From Fluviibacter sp039805725 (lineage in GTDB: Bacteria; Pseudomonadota; Gammaproteobacteria; Burkholderiales; Rhodocyclaceae): DNA of 28,110 nt. Position numbers and translations under genes: made by a program. The notes under the pieces were generated by a model. That model did not search any database, was not told the DNA's origin, and was given only the letters and a program-made list of their open reading frames with translations. The stretch is from contig JBDLTT010000017.1 of the NCBI GenBank assembly GCA_039805725.1, positions 1-28,110 of the forward strand. Direction: 5' to 3'. Positions 15,927 to 25,834 of the stretch are shown piece after piece (the stretch's first letter is position 1; each line of letters begins with the position of its first letter).

Positions 15927-17030
15927 TCATTCGACGACGATTTTCGGGAATTTATGGCTGGTATCGCGGGCTCGGGCCGCGATGGCGCCCGTCACCCGCA
16001 GGGCGATATCCCGGTACTGCTGGCTGATCGGGCTTGCCGGATCAGCCACCACGATGGGTTGGCCAGCATCCAGCCCCTGGCGGATGCGCAGATCCAGCGG
16101 GAGCTTGCCCAACAGCGGCACATGAAAGTCAGCACCCAGCGATTCGCCGCCACCTTCGCCAAAAATCGGTTCGCTGTGACCGCAGTTGCTACAAATGTGC
16201 ACGGACATATTCTCGACAATGCCGAGGATCGGCACGCCAACCTTCTCGAACATGCGAATCCCCTTGCGGGCGTCGAGGAGCGCAATGTCCTGCGGCGTTG
16301 TCACGATCACCGAGCCGGTCACCGGTACCTTCTGCGCCAGCGTCAGCTGAATATCGCCCGTTCCCGGTGGCATGTCGACCACCAGATAGTCCAGCTCGCC
16401 CCAGAGCGTATCGCGCAGCAACTGTTCCAGCGCCGACGTGACCATCGGCCCACGCCAGACCATCGGCGCATCGACATCAACCAGAAAACCGATCGACATC
16501 AACGCGATGCCGTGACCCTGCAAGGCCTCAATGTGCTTACCGTCCGGTGAGTGCGGTTGCTGCCCCCCCACACCCAGCATCTGCGGAATCGAAGGCCCAT
16601 AGATATCGGCGTCCAGCAGACCGACACGCGCGCCCTGCTGCGCCAGCGCCAGCGCCAGATTGACGGCGGTGCTGCTCTTGCCGACGCCGCCCTTGCCAGA
16701 AGCCACGGCAATCAGATTCTTCACCCCCTTGAGCAAGGGCAAATTCCGTTGCACCACGTGGGCTTCAATCACCGAGGTCACCTCGACACGTACCGGCGTA
16801 GTGCCGGCAACCGGGACCAGTGCCGCGGCGATACGCGCCTGAATCGCTGGCGCCTCAAGCGCCACCGGATAACCCACCTGCACGCGCACCAGCCATGCCT
16901 CGGGTGAGCTTGATACTGCCGCGCTCACCTGATGCGGCAGCCAGTAAGGTTTTTCGGTCAATGGATCGATCAGACCGCTCAAAATTTCGGTGGCTTTGGT
17001 TAGCGTTTCGTTGGTGGCAGGGGTGGTCAT
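15927..17030 (-). CDS. apbC: Iron-sulfur cluster carrier protein Mrp/ApbC
   Basis: P-loop ATPase of the Mrp/NBP35 group that binds and transfers Fe-S clusters. SGKGGVGKSS (111-120) is the deviant Walker A and VVDMPPGTGD (217-226) is a second nucleotide-site motif. C280 and C283 in HICSNCG are the cluster ligands bridging two subunits. An N-terminal MIP18/DUF59-like domain fills about 1-100, but its conserved start is degenerate. GGAG six bases before the ATG supports the start. It diverges from metG across 158 bases. Confidence 0.94.
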   Translation of the reverse strand: MTTPATNETLTKATEILSGLIDPLTEKPYWLPHQVSAAVSSSPEAWLVRVQVGYPVALEAPAIQARIAAALVPVAGTTPVRVEVTSVIEAHVVQRNLPLLKGVKNLIAVASGKGGVGKSSTAVNLALALAQQGARVGLLDADIYGPSIPQMLGVGGQQPHSPDGKHIEALQGHGIALMSIGFLVDVDAPMVWRGPMVTSALEQLLRDTLWGELDYLVVDMPPGTGDIQLTLAQKVPVTGSVIVTTPQDIALLDARKGIRMFEKVGVPILGIVENMSVHICSNCGHSEPIFGEGGGESLGADFHVPLLGKLPLDLRIRQGLDAGQPIVVADPASPISQQYRDIALRVTGAIAARARDTSHKFPKIVVE

Positions 17031-17188
17031 GCAAACTCCGTGAGGCGTTGGGGATGAGAAGATTCACGGCCTATGCTTGGCCGCTTTTTGTCAGTTGGCT
17101 GATTTTACGCCGCTTTTTTAGGGTGAAAGTCCTGTTAAATGCCCCTACGGCGCACGTTGTCACCTGCCGATCGGCTAAAATTGCGCCC

Positions 17189-19300
17189 ATGAAACGTTCT
17201 CTACTCGTCACTTCAGCGCTGCCCTACGCCAACGGGGCGATCCACCTTGGTCACTTGGTCGAATATATCCAGACCGATATGTGGGTGCGTTTTCAAAATC
17301 TCATTGGCAACCAGGCCACCTACGTCTGCGCCGATGACACCCACGGCACACCGATCATGCTGCGCGCCGAGAAAGAGGGCATTACACCCGAGGCACTAAT
17401 CGCCCGCGTACACCAGGAACATCTGCGCGACTTCACCGGTTTTCATATTGACTTCGACCTCTATCATTCGACACACAGCGACGAGAACCGCGAGTGCGCC
17501 GAAACGATCTATCTCGCGTTGCGCGATGCGGGTCTGATCGAAGTCCGCGAGATCGAGCAGTACTATGACGAAGAGAAGGGCATGTTCCTGCCCGACCGCT
17601 TTATCAAAGGTGAGTGCCCCAAATGTGGTGCCGCCGACCAATATGGTGATAACTGCGAGTCCTGCGGTGCGGCCTATACGCCTGCCGAACTCAAAAACCC
17701 GCGCTCGGCTGTTTCAGGGAGCGTGCCGGTACTCAAGCCTTCACAGCATTACTTTTTCAAACTCTCTGACCCGCGCTGTCAGCAATTCCTACGTGACTTC
17801 ACGCGCAGCGCGCCGCACGGTATTCCGGTGCTACAGCACGAGGCCGCCAACAAGATGCAGGAATGGCTGGGCGATGCGGGTGAGAACAAGCTCAGCGATT
17901 GGGACATTTCACGCGATGCGCCGTATTTCGGCTTCGCCATTCCCGATGCACCCGGCAAATATTTCTACGTCTGGCTCGATGCGCCGATTGGCTACATGGG
18001 CGCTTTCAAGGCATTGGCCACAAAGGAAGGACGTGACTTCGATGCCGTTTGGAAGACCGGTTCGAACACAGAGCTTATACATTTTATCGGCAAGGACATT
18101 CTGTACTTCCACGCCCTCTTCTGGCCAGCGATGCTCCATCACGCCGGCTTCCGCGTGCCGACGCGTATCTGTGCCCACGGATTCCTGACCGTCGACGGCG
18201 CCAAGATGTCAAAGTCGCGCGGCACGTTCATCACTGCCGAGAGCTACCTGCAACAAAAGCTCAACCCCGAGTGGCTACGTTACTACTTCGCCAGCAAACT
18301 CAACGGCACGATGGAAGATATCGATCTCAATCTCGATGACTTCATCGCCAAGATCAACAGCGATCTGGTCGGCAAGTACGTCAATATCGCCAGTCGTTGC
18401 GCCGGATTCATCAAGAAACAATTCGAGGGCGTGCTGGGCGAGACCGACCGGGCAGTTTTTGACCGTATCATTACCGATGAGGCTTTGGCTGAAATCGCGA
18501 CCGCGATGGAAGCGCGCGATAGTGCCCGCGCCATGCGTCAGATCATGCACCTGGCCGACGAAGCCAATCTATTCGTCAACGATAGGCAACCCTGGCTGCT
18601 CGCCAAGGATCCAGAACAGCGCGCGCAGCTACACATCGTCGCGAGCACGGCACTGAATCTTTTCCGAAGTCTGACGGTATTGCTCAAGCCCGTCGTGCCG
18701 GCGCTAGCCTCGCAGGTCGAACAGTTCTTCAATGCCGCGCCGCTCACATGGGCTGACGCGCGCCAGCCATTGCCGGCCGGCCATCGTATTAATGACTACA
18801 CGCATCTGATGAACCGGATCGAGCGACCCATGGTCGATGCGCTCATCGCCGCTAACGCCGAATCACTTCAGGCCGAAGTCCCCAAAGCCGACAAAAAAAC
18901 CAACCAGAAAGCCGCCAACGTGGAAGCCACGCAAGCACCAAGTCACGATCACATCAGCATCGATGACTTTGCCAAGGTCGATCTGCGCATTGCCAAGATC
19001 GTTAACGCCGAACACGTCGAAGGCGCCGACAAGCTCATCCGTCTACAACTCGATATTGGCGAAACCGAGAACGGTGCACCCAAGTATCGCCAGGTCTTCG
19101 CCGGCATCAAATCGGCTTACGACCCGGCCCAGCTGGTCGGTCGATTGACCGTCATGGTCGCCAACCTCGCCCCGCGCAAAATGAAGTTCGGCATGTCCGA
19201 AGGCATGGTTCTGGCCGCATCAGATACCGAGGGCAACCACCCCGGCCTGTTTATCCTGAACCCAGACGCCGGCGCCCAGCCTGGCATGCGCGTTAAATAA
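17189..19300 (+). CDS. metG: Methionyl-tRNA synthetase MetG
   Basis: Charges tRNA-Met. From the ATG at 17189 the product has 703 residues: HLGH at 19-22 (HIGH motif), a zinc knuckle at C143, C146, C156 and C159, KMSKS at 339-343, and a C-terminal tRNA-binding dimerisation domain (about 598-703, starting near IDDFAKVDLRIAKIV). The frame is open to 16820, but that stretch lies opposite apbC and has no synthetase features. No ribosome binding site precedes the ATG. TAAAAT at 17176-17181 resembles a -10 box, which would make the mRNA nearly leaderless, but no -35 box is spaced to match. The 158-base gap to apbC shows no other clear signal. Confidence 0.97.
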   Translation: MKRSLLVTSALPYANGAIHLGHLVEYIQTDMWVRFQNLIGNQATYVCADDTHGTPIMLRAEKEGITPEALIARVHQEHLRDFTGFHIDFDLYHSTHSDENRECAETIYLALRDAGLIEVREIEQYYDEEKGMFLPDRFIKGECPKCGAADQYGDNCESCGAAYTPAELKNPRSAVSGSVPVLKPSQHYFFKLSDPRCQQFLRDFTRSAPHGIPVLQHEAANKMQEWLGDAGENKLSDWDISRDAPYFGFAIPDAPGKYFYVWLDAPIGYMGAFKALATKEGRDFDAVWKTGSNTELIHFIGKDILYFHALFWPAMLHHAGFRVPTRICAHGFLTVDGAKMSKSRGTFITAESYLQQKLNPEWLRYYFASKLNGTMEDIDLNLDDFIAKINSDLVGKYVNIASRCAGFIKKQFEGVLGETDRAVFDRIITDEALAEIATAMEARDSARAMRQIMHLADEANLFVNDRQPWLLAKDPEQRAQLHIVASTALNLFRSLTVLLKPVVPALASQVEQFFNAAPLTWADARQPLPAGHRINDYTHLMNRIERPMVDALIAANAESLQAEVPKADKKTNQKAANVEATQAPSHDHISIDDFAKVDLRIAKIVNAEHVEGADKLIRLQLDIGETENGAPKYRQVFAGIKSAYDPAQLVGRLTVMVANLAPRKMKFGMSEGMVLAASDTEGNHPGLFILNPDAGAQPGMRVK

Positions 19301-19317
19301 CCGGTTACACTGCGGGA

Positions 19318-21024
19318 ATGATGAGCAACCTGCCGCTCGCCCGCTTTCGTCCCAAGCTGCTCGACTGCCTGAAGGACTACACGCCGGAATTGCTGGCCAA
19401 AGATATGGCCGCCGGCGTGACGGTTGGCGTGCTCGCGTTACCGCTGGCCATCGCCTTTGCCATTGCTTCCGGGTGCTCGCCCACCGCCGGCATCTGGACC
19501 GCCATCATCGCTGGTCTCCTCATCTCGCTGCAGGGCGGCTCTCGGGTGCAGATCGGTGGCCCCACGGGCGCCTTTATCCCCATCGTCTTTGGCATCGTCA
19601 GCCTTTATGGGTTTCAGAACCTGATGGTCGCCACCATCATTGCCGGCGTGCTTCTGTTCGTGATGGGACTGACCAAAATGGGCGGCCTGATCCGATTTAT
19701 TCCGATCAGCGTCGTCATCGGCTTCACCAACGGCATCGCTGTCGTGATTTTTATGAGCCAGATCAAGGATTTCTTTGGTCTCGACATCCCAAGCATGCCC
19801 GCCGAATTTTTCGCCCGCATGGAAACACTCTGGCATTACGCCGGCACCATGGATGCGCCCACGGTGATCATGTCGACGGTTTCTCTAACCGCGCTGATTT
19901 TGTGGAACAAGCAAGCCGCGCGCTGGATACCGGCACTGGGAAAAATCCCCGGTCCGCTCGCGTTGCTCGTTGCGGCCACCGCCATTCAGGCTGTTTTCCA
20001 ATTCCCTGTCGAAACCATCGGATCGCGCTTTGGCGGCATACCCCGTGACATCCCCGTACTTACCTGGCCAACGTTGTCAGTAGGCACGCTCAACCAGCTG
20101 ATCCAGCCTGCCATTGCCATCGCCCTGCTTGGCGCCATCGAATCGTTGCTCTCGGCACGCGTTGCCGATGCCGCCATCGACGACCGTCACGATCCGAACC
20201 AGGAGCTGATGGCACAGGGCATCGCCAACATCGTGGCGCCACTATTCGGTGGCTTTGCCGCCACCGGTGCCATCGCACGCACATCAACCAATGTGCGTGC
20301 CGGTGGGCGCACACCGATTGCCGGCATATGCCATGCCCTCACGCTGCTGCTAGTCGTTCTGGTTGCCGCGCCCGCCGCCGTGTATGTACCGCTTCCAGCG
20401 CTCTCGGCGATTCTGATGCTGGTCTCCTGGAACATGGGTGAATGGCATGCGTTCAAGGAACTGGGGCGCTACACGATCCCCTATCGCGCCATTCTGCTTT
20501 CAACCTTTGTTGTCACTGTTGTCTTCGACCTGACATTGGCGGTTGAGCTTGGCATGATTCTCGCCTGCCTGTTCTATCTATACCGCATGTCAGAACTTAC
20601 CCAAGTCGAACGCATTCCGCTTGAAGACTATTACGGATCCGGCGCCCTGAATGACACTCGTGGCCGACGCATTACGGCGTACCGCCTCTTCGGCTCACTC
20701 TTCTTTGCGGCGATCAGTAAGCTCGAGACGTTGTTGGAGGAACAAGACGCCCCGCCACGCGTGTTGATCCTGGATATGACAAAAACCGTCTCGCTTGATA
20801 CTACCGGCCTGGATCTGTTGCAAACGCTACAACGCTCGTTGGAAAAACGTGGCGCCCAGCTGATTCTGTGTGGACTCAATGCTCAACCGGCATCACTGGT
20901 CGAGCGTTCTGGCTTCGACGCCGCCCTGGGGACGCACGGCATCAGTCACAGCCTAACGGATGCGTTGTTGCGCGCCCAGCTGATAATCCAATCGGACCCG
21001 ATCATGACCGATCAACCCGCGTAG
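19318..21024 (+). CDS. SulP-family anion transporter with C-terminal STAS domain
   Basis: The 568-residue protein begins with a short cytoplasmic N-terminus (about 30 residues), then many hydrophobic segments. It includes the family pattern VGVLALPLAIAFAIASGCSP and the conserved GGPTGAF stretch. About 465-560 is a STAS domain, with LDMTKTVSLDTTGLDLL as the anti-sigma antagonist-like motif. SulP proteins move sulfate, bicarbonate or other anions across the inner membrane, often with Na+ or H+; the substrate cannot be read here. It starts 17 bases after metG, at either of two adjacent ATGs. Its 3' end overlaps dnaE on the opposite strand by 72 bases. Confidence 0.9.
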   Translation: MMSNLPLARFRPKLLDCLKDYTPELLAKDMAAGVTVGVLALPLAIAFAIASGCSPTAGIWTAIIAGLLISLQGGSRVQIGGPTGAFIPIVFGIVSLYGFQNLMVATIIAGVLLFVMGLTKMGGLIRFIPISVVIGFTNGIAVVIFMSQIKDFFGLDIPSMPAEFFARMETLWHYAGTMDAPTVIMSTVSLTALILWNKQAARWIPALGKIPGPLALLVAATAIQAVFQFPVETIGSRFGGIPRDIPVLTWPTLSVGTLNQLIQPAIAIALLGAIESLLSARVADAAIDDRHDPNQELMAQGIANIVAPLFGGFAATGAIARTSTNVRAGGRTPIAGICHALTLLLVVLVAAPAAVYVPLPALSAILMLVSWNMGEWHAFKELGRYTIPYRAILLSTFVVTVVFDLTLAVELGMILACLFYLYRMSELTQVERIPLEDYYGSGALNDTRGRRITAYRLFGSLFFAAISKLETLLEEQDAPPRVLILDMTKTVSLDTTGLDLLQTLQRSLEKRGAQLILCGLNAQPASLVERSGFDAALGTHGISHSLTDALLRAQLIIQSDPIMTDQPA

Positions 21025-24000
21025 TGCGTCGATCAGATCGGTGTCTGGTCGAACGCGCAGTGTGTCGCCCAGCTCCAGCTCGGCTTCTGCCGCGCCATTG
21101 CTATAGGTCAGGGTCACCGGGCACCCTTTGTTTGTTGCCCCACCATCAACCAGCGACAACTGCGAAAAAGGTTGCAGTAAATCGTAGATGCGGCGTGCGC
21201 CGCCCAACGCTTTGAGGTCGAGCGCTCGCAGATCGAGATGCAAACGGCTCGCCCACTGTGCGCGCGCCTCGTTAAACGTGAGTAACCGGTCAACGCCAAG
21301 CTTCAGTGCATCACGGAATTCGTCGCGACTGACCTTGCCCTCCACCAGCAAGAGTTCATCCATCCGCAGCTTATGACGCTGGGCATCGAATAGCTCGCTA
21401 AATACAGCGGCCTCGATACGCCCATCACCATCATCCAGCGTCACAAAGGCCATCTTGCCACGTCGGGTCATCTGCGTCCGCACATCGGTCACAATGCCGG
21501 CAACAACAGACGTATCGCGACCCGCTTCCAACCGGCTGATCGGCATTGGACACAGAATCCGGACTTCGTTGCGCACGATCGAAAAAGGGTGGTTCGAGAA
21601 AAAGAAACCCAGTGCCGCCTTTTCTTCCACCAACTTCTGGCGATCCGTCCATTTCGGGTAGGCGGCTTCCGCCGAGCCCGGGCGCGCTGCGGTTACCGGC
21701 GCCACATCCTCCATACCGAACAAGCTGTTCTGATGCGCGTTTGCGGCCGCCTGTTCGGCCGTCTCGATGGCCAAGCCGACTTGCGACAATACACGCGACC
21801 GCTCCGGGTCGAGCGCGTCAAAGGCGCCGGCACGGACCAGCGCCTCCATGGCGCGTCGGTTCACAATCCGGCGATCAACGCGCTGACAGAAATCGAAAAT
21901 ATCCTTGAACGGTCCACCGGCATCGCGCGCCGCAATAATCGCTGATACCGCATTCTCCCCCGTACCCTTGACCGCACCGAGCCCATAGCGAATCGTCTTG
22001 GCATCCACCGGCGCAAAGCGGAACTCCGACGTGTTCACATCCGGCCCCAGAATCGTCAGGCCATTGGCTTTGGCATCATCATGGAAAATTTTCACCGTAT
22101 CGGTGTTATCCATGTCGGATGACAACGTCGCCGCCATAAAGGCCGAAGCGTGGTGTGCCTTGAGCCAGGCGGTGTGATACGTCACCACGGCATAGGCCGC
22201 CGTATGCGACTTGTTGAAACCGTACTCGGCGAACTTTTCCATGAGATCGAATAGCTGCATCGCCAGCTTGCTGTCGATCCCGTTGTTGGTTGCACCCTCG
22301 CTGAAGATGCCACGATGCTCGGCCATTTCCTCGGGCTTCTTCTTACCCATCGCCCGGCGCAGCATATCGGCTGCCCCCAGGGTGTAACCACCAATCAACT
22401 GCGAGATCTGCATCACCTGTTCCTGATACACGATCACGCCGTAGGTCGGCGTCAGGCAAGCCTTGAGCGACTCGTGGAAATAATCAATCTTCTGCAGACC
22501 CTTCTTTCGCAGGATAAAGTCGTCCACCATCCCCGAACCCAAAGGCCCCGGACGATACAGCGCGAGCACGGCGATGATGTCTTCGAAACGATCGGGCGCC
22601 AGCTTCTTGAGCAATTTTTTCATGCCCTCCGATTCCACCTGGAAGATCGCCGTCGTATTGGCGTCTTTCAGAATCTGATAGGCGGCAGGGTCATCGAAGG
22701 GCAACGCATTCAGATCGGGACGTTCCCCCGTCAAACGCTTCACGTAATCAAGCGCCAGCTCAATAATCGTCAGGTTACGAAGGCCCAGGAAGTCGAACTT
22801 CACCAGGCCGACCTTTTCCACATCGTCCTTGTCGAACTGACTCACCACCGCGTCGCCACCCGGCTGGACGTAAAGCGGACAAAAGTCCGTCAGCTTGCCC
22901 GGCGCGATCAGTACGCCACCGGCATGCATGCCCACGTTACGCGTCAGATCCTCCAGCTTGTTGGCCAATGTGAAGAGTTCTTTGACCTCTTCTTCGCGCT
23001 CATAACGCTCTTGCAACTGCGGTTCGGCAGTCAGCGCCTCAGTCAGCGATACCGGGCGGTTCTGTACCACGGGAATCAGTTTCGAGAGCTGGTCGCAGAA
23101 GTTGTACGGCAGATCCAGAACGCGGCCCGCGTCGCGAATCACCGCCTTGGATGACATCGTGCCAAAGGTTGCGATCTGCGACACGGCATCGGCACCGTAC
23201 TTCTGGCGCACATACTCAATCACCTTCCAGCGGTTATCCTGACAGAAGTCGATATCGAAGTCGGGCATCGAGACCCGCTCTGGATTCAGGAATCGTTCAA
23301 AGAGCAGCGCGTAGGCCAGCGGGTCCAGATCGGTAATACCCAACGAGTAGGCGACCAACGAGCCCGCACCCGACCCCCGGCCGGGCCCCACGGGTACGCC
23401 GTTATTCTTGGCCCAATTAATAAAGTCGGCCACGATAAGGAAGTAGCCGGGGAAGCCCATCTGGATGATCGTGTCGCACTCAAAAGACAGGCGTTCCTCA
23501 TACTCGGCGCGTCGTGTATTACGTAGGGCCGCATCCGGGTATAGCTGCAACAGCCGGCGCTCCAGCCCGCGCTTAGCTTCTGCCACCAGAAAATCGTCCA
23601 GCCCCTCACCATTCGGCGTCGGAAAATCCGGCAAGAAGCTCTTGCCCAGCGTCAGCGTAACATTACAGCGCTTGGCAATTTCGACCGCGTTGGCTAACGC
23701 CTGCGGCATGTCCGAGAACCGCTCGGCCATGTCGGCCCGCGTCTGAAAATACTGATGTTCGGTAAAGGTCCGTGGACGCCGCTTATCGGCCAACGTATAA
23801 CCGGTGGCAATACAGACCCGCGCATCATGAGCGCGGAAGTCATCACGTGCAATAAACTGAATCGGATGCGTCGCCACCACCGGGATGTCGTGTGCGATAG
23901 AAATCGCGGCTGTTTGCGTCACCAGGATTTCTTCATCAGGATGACCGTAGCGCTGCACCTCCAGATAGTAGGCGTCACCAAATAGTCGCTTCCAAGCCGC

Positions 24001-24465
24001 AGCACGCAGTTCGGCCTCATCCGAACGCCCTTGCAGAATCGCCTGACCCACATCACCCTCAGCTGCACCCGATAGGGCAATTAACCCGTCACAGCCAATT
24101 TCTGTGAACCACACCCTGTCCAGTACGACACGTTCGCGTCGCCCGGAAAACAAGGCGCCACGACTCAGCAATTCGCAAAGCTGACGATAGCCAACGTTGT
24201 TGCGGCAGAGCAGCAGTAAACGGCTCGCGTCATCGGGTTCCTGTGGGTTTCCTACCCAGATATCGGCGCCTACCAGGGGCTTCACCCCGCCTTTGCGCGC
24301 GGCCTGATAGAACTTCACCAATCCAAAGACGTTGCCAAGATCGGTCAGTGCCAGTGCCGGCTGGCCATCGTCACGCGCGCAAGCCACCGCCTTATCAATC
24401 CGGACGATACCGTCGGTGATCGAGTATTCGGAATGCAGTCGGAGGTGAACGAAATCAGGCAACAT
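20953..24465 (-). CDS. dnaE: DNA polymerase III alpha subunit DnaE
   Basis: The replicative polymerase catalytic subunit, 1170 residues (E. coli 1160). The PHP domain opens with HLRLHSEYS. The polymerase motif GPGRGSGAGSLVAY lies at 360-373 and PDFDIDFCQDN (401-411) carries the metal-binding aspartates D404 and D406. The C-terminal part holds the helix-hairpin-helix region and an OB fold (about 985-1060). It follows dgt by 13 bases in a leftward run from uvrD. The stop at 20953 lies inside the sulP coding sequence of the other strand. Confidence 0.97.
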   Translation of the reverse strand: MLPDFVHLRLHSEYSITDGIVRIDKAVACARDDGQPALALTDLGNVFGLVKFYQAARKGGVKPLVGADIWVGNPQEPDDASRLLLLCRNNVGYRQLCELLSRGALFSGRRERVVLDRVWFTEIGCDGLIALSGAAEGDVGQAILQGRSDEAELRAAAWKRLFGDAYYLEVQRYGHPDEEILVTQTAAISIAHDIPVVATHPIQFIARDDFRAHDARVCIATGYTLADKRRPRTFTEHQYFQTRADMAERFSDMPQALANAVEIAKRCNVTLTLGKSFLPDFPTPNGEGLDDFLVAEAKRGLERRLLQLYPDAALRNTRRAEYEERLSFECDTIIQMGFPGYFLIVADFINWAKNNGVPVGPGRGSGAGSLVAYSLGITDLDPLAYALLFERFLNPERVSMPDFDIDFCQDNRWKVIEYVRQKYGADAVSQIATFGTMSSKAVIRDAGRVLDLPYNFCDQLSKLIPVVQNRPVSLTEALTAEPQLQERYEREEEVKELFTLANKLEDLTRNVGMHAGGVLIAPGKLTDFCPLYVQPGGDAVVSQFDKDDVEKVGLVKFDFLGLRNLTIIELALDYVKRLTGERPDLNALPFDDPAAYQILKDANTTAIFQVESEGMKKLLKKLAPDRFEDIIAVLALYRPGPLGSGMVDDFILRKKGLQKIDYFHESLKACLTPTYGVIVYQEQVMQISQLIGGYTLGAADMLRRAMGKKKPEEMAEHRGIFSEGATNNGIDSKLAMQLFDLMEKFAEYGFNKSHTAAYAVVTYHTAWLKAHHASAFMAATLSSDMDNTDTVKIFHDDAKANGLTILGPDVNTSEFRFAPVDAKTIRYGLGAVKGTGENAVSAIIAARDAGGPFKDIFDFCQRVDRRIVNRRAMEALVRAGAFDALDPERSRVLSQVGLAIETAEQAAANAHQNSLFGMEDVAPVTAARPGSAEAAYPKWTDRQKLVEEKAALGFFFSNHPFSIVRNEVRILCPMPISRLEAGRDTSVVAGIVTDVRTQMTRRGKMAFVTLDDGDGRIEAAVFSELFDAQRHKLRMDELLLVEGKVSRDEFRDALKLGVDRLLTFNEARAQWASRLHLDLRALDLKALGGARRIYDLLQPFSQLSLVDGGATNKGCPVTLTYSNGAAEAELELGDTLRVRPDTDLIDALRGLIGHDRVRLDYQLGAQQRIR

Positions 24466-24478
24466 AAAGTCGATCCGG

Positions 24479-25810
24479 TCAGGCCGGTAGTTCGATACCC
24501 TTCAAACGACGATAGGCCGAAACCGCATACGAATCCGTCATACCAGCGATCATGTCGGCCACCTGCAGCAAACGGTGATAGTTGCTATCGCCCGCCGTCT
24601 CTTCGAAATCTGCTGGCAGCAAATTTGCCCAAACGCGGTTGCGACTGGTCTGCGGGCCACAGGCACCGGCCACATAACCCTCCAGCAACCCACTAATCAC
24701 TTCATAGCCGGCCGCCATGACTTCCATAACCTGGCGGGCGTTATAAATCTGTTCTTCGGCAACGCGACGAACCGCCGCCAGGCTTTCGCCCACCGGTGAC
24801 ACATCGAACAAGGCCTGATCAAACGACCCATCCAGAATCGCTGTCTCGTTTTCCAGGAACACACGCGCGGCTTCGTCAACCAATCGGCCGATAGCGCGAG
24901 CGCGCAAATATTCGATCCGTCGCTTGGGGTCTGTCAGATATTTCAGCTTGCCCGCCGATGCGACCCCACCGGCCAGATTAAGCAGGAGCTCCTCGGCATG
25001 CGCTGGCGTGACACAGCCCTGTTGCACACCATCTTCGATGTCGACCACCAGATAACAGGTGTCATCCGCCGCTTCCACCAAAAAGGTGAGCGGATGACGG
25101 AACCAGGCGCCCGCTTCGCGGGGAATCAACCCAACTGTCTCCGCCACCTCGGCAAACAGGTTGGCTTCTGCCGCAAAGTACCCGAACTTACGCGCGCTCT
25201 TGCCCGGAAGCGGCTGCTCCAGATGCGAACGGCGCGGATATTTGGCAAAGGTCGCCAGCACGGCACAGGTCAACTGCAACCCACCCGGATTCGACGGATT
25301 CTGCAAATGCGTCAGGATCCGAAATCCCTGGGCATTGCCTTCATAGTTCAACAGATCGGCGCGCTGATCCGGATCTAGCCCGGCCAGATAATGCGGGTGC
25401 GTGGCGAACCAGGCGCGCATCGCGTCTTCACCGGCATGACCAAACGGCGGGTTGCCTATGTCGTGGGCCAGACACGCTGCAGCGACCACGGAACCAAAAT
25501 CTGACGGGTGCACATCCGGCGCCAGACCATGCCGTTCAACAATCGCCCGGCCCACCATCAACCCCAGCGAACGACCCACGCAGGAAGCCTCCAGGCTATG
25601 GGTCAGCCGGGTGCGCACGTAATCGCTCTGCGCCAGCGGAAATACCTGGGTCTTATCTTTCAGACGACGAAACGCCGACGTAAACACGATGCGGTCGTAA
25701 TCCTGCTGGAAGCGACTGCGATCCGGCGAGTGCCCGGCGCGCGCATCCGCATCCTGCGCGCCCAGTCTCTCAGGCGATAACAATTTCAACCAGCGCGCTT
25801 GCGTCGTCAT
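24479..25810 (-). CDS. dgt: dGTP triphosphohydrolase-like HD-domain protein (dGTPase family)
   Basis: Hydrolyses dGTP or other dNTPs to the nucleoside and triphosphate, limiting dNTP pools. From the ATG at 25810 (443 residues) the HD motif residues are H71 (RTRLTHSLEAS) and H116-D117 (ACLAHDIGNPPFGH), the signature of this family. The frame opens 18 bases further upstream, but GGGAG lies about seven bases before the inner ATG and supports it. It stands between uvrD (24-base gap) and dnaE (13-base gap), probably as one transcript. Substrate preference among dNTPs is not readable. Confidence 0.92.
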   Translation of the reverse strand: MTTQARWLKLLSPERLGAQDADARAGHSPDRSRFQQDYDRIVFTSAFRRLKDKTQVFPLAQSDYVRTRLTHSLEASCVGRSLGLMVGRAIVERHGLAPDVHPSDFGSVVAAACLAHDIGNPPFGHAGEDAMRAWFATHPHYLAGLDPDQRADLLNYEGNAQGFRILTHLQNPSNPGGLQLTCAVLATFAKYPRRSHLEQPLPGKSARKFGYFAAEANLFAEVAETVGLIPREAGAWFRHPLTFLVEAADDTCYLVVDIEDGVQQGCVTPAHAEELLLNLAGGVASAGKLKYLTDPKRRIEYLRARAIGRLVDEAARVFLENETAILDGSFDQALFDVSPVGESLAAVRRVAEEQIYNARQVMEVMAAGYEVISGLLEGYVAGACGPQTSRNRVWANLLPADFEETAGDSNYHRLLQVADMIAGMTDSYAVSAYRRLKGIELPA

Positions 25811-25834
25811 GTTTACTCTCCCTTGCAAGCCTAC

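Noticed and set aside
16820..17188. Upstream extension of metG giving an 826-residue protein
   Set aside because: The extra 123 residues are opposite apbC and the divergent promoter region and do not resemble any synthetase domain; the ATG at 17189 starts directly with the canonical MetG N-terminus.
22315..23154. 279-codon open frame on the plus strand inside dnaE
   Set aside because: It lies wholly opposite conserved DnaE sequence, has no recognisable domain and no ribosome binding site; GC-rich coding DNA commonly gives such antisense frames. The same applies to the long antisense frames at 6716-7543 (pmbA), 13909-14676 (decarboxylase) and 15783-16550 (apbC).
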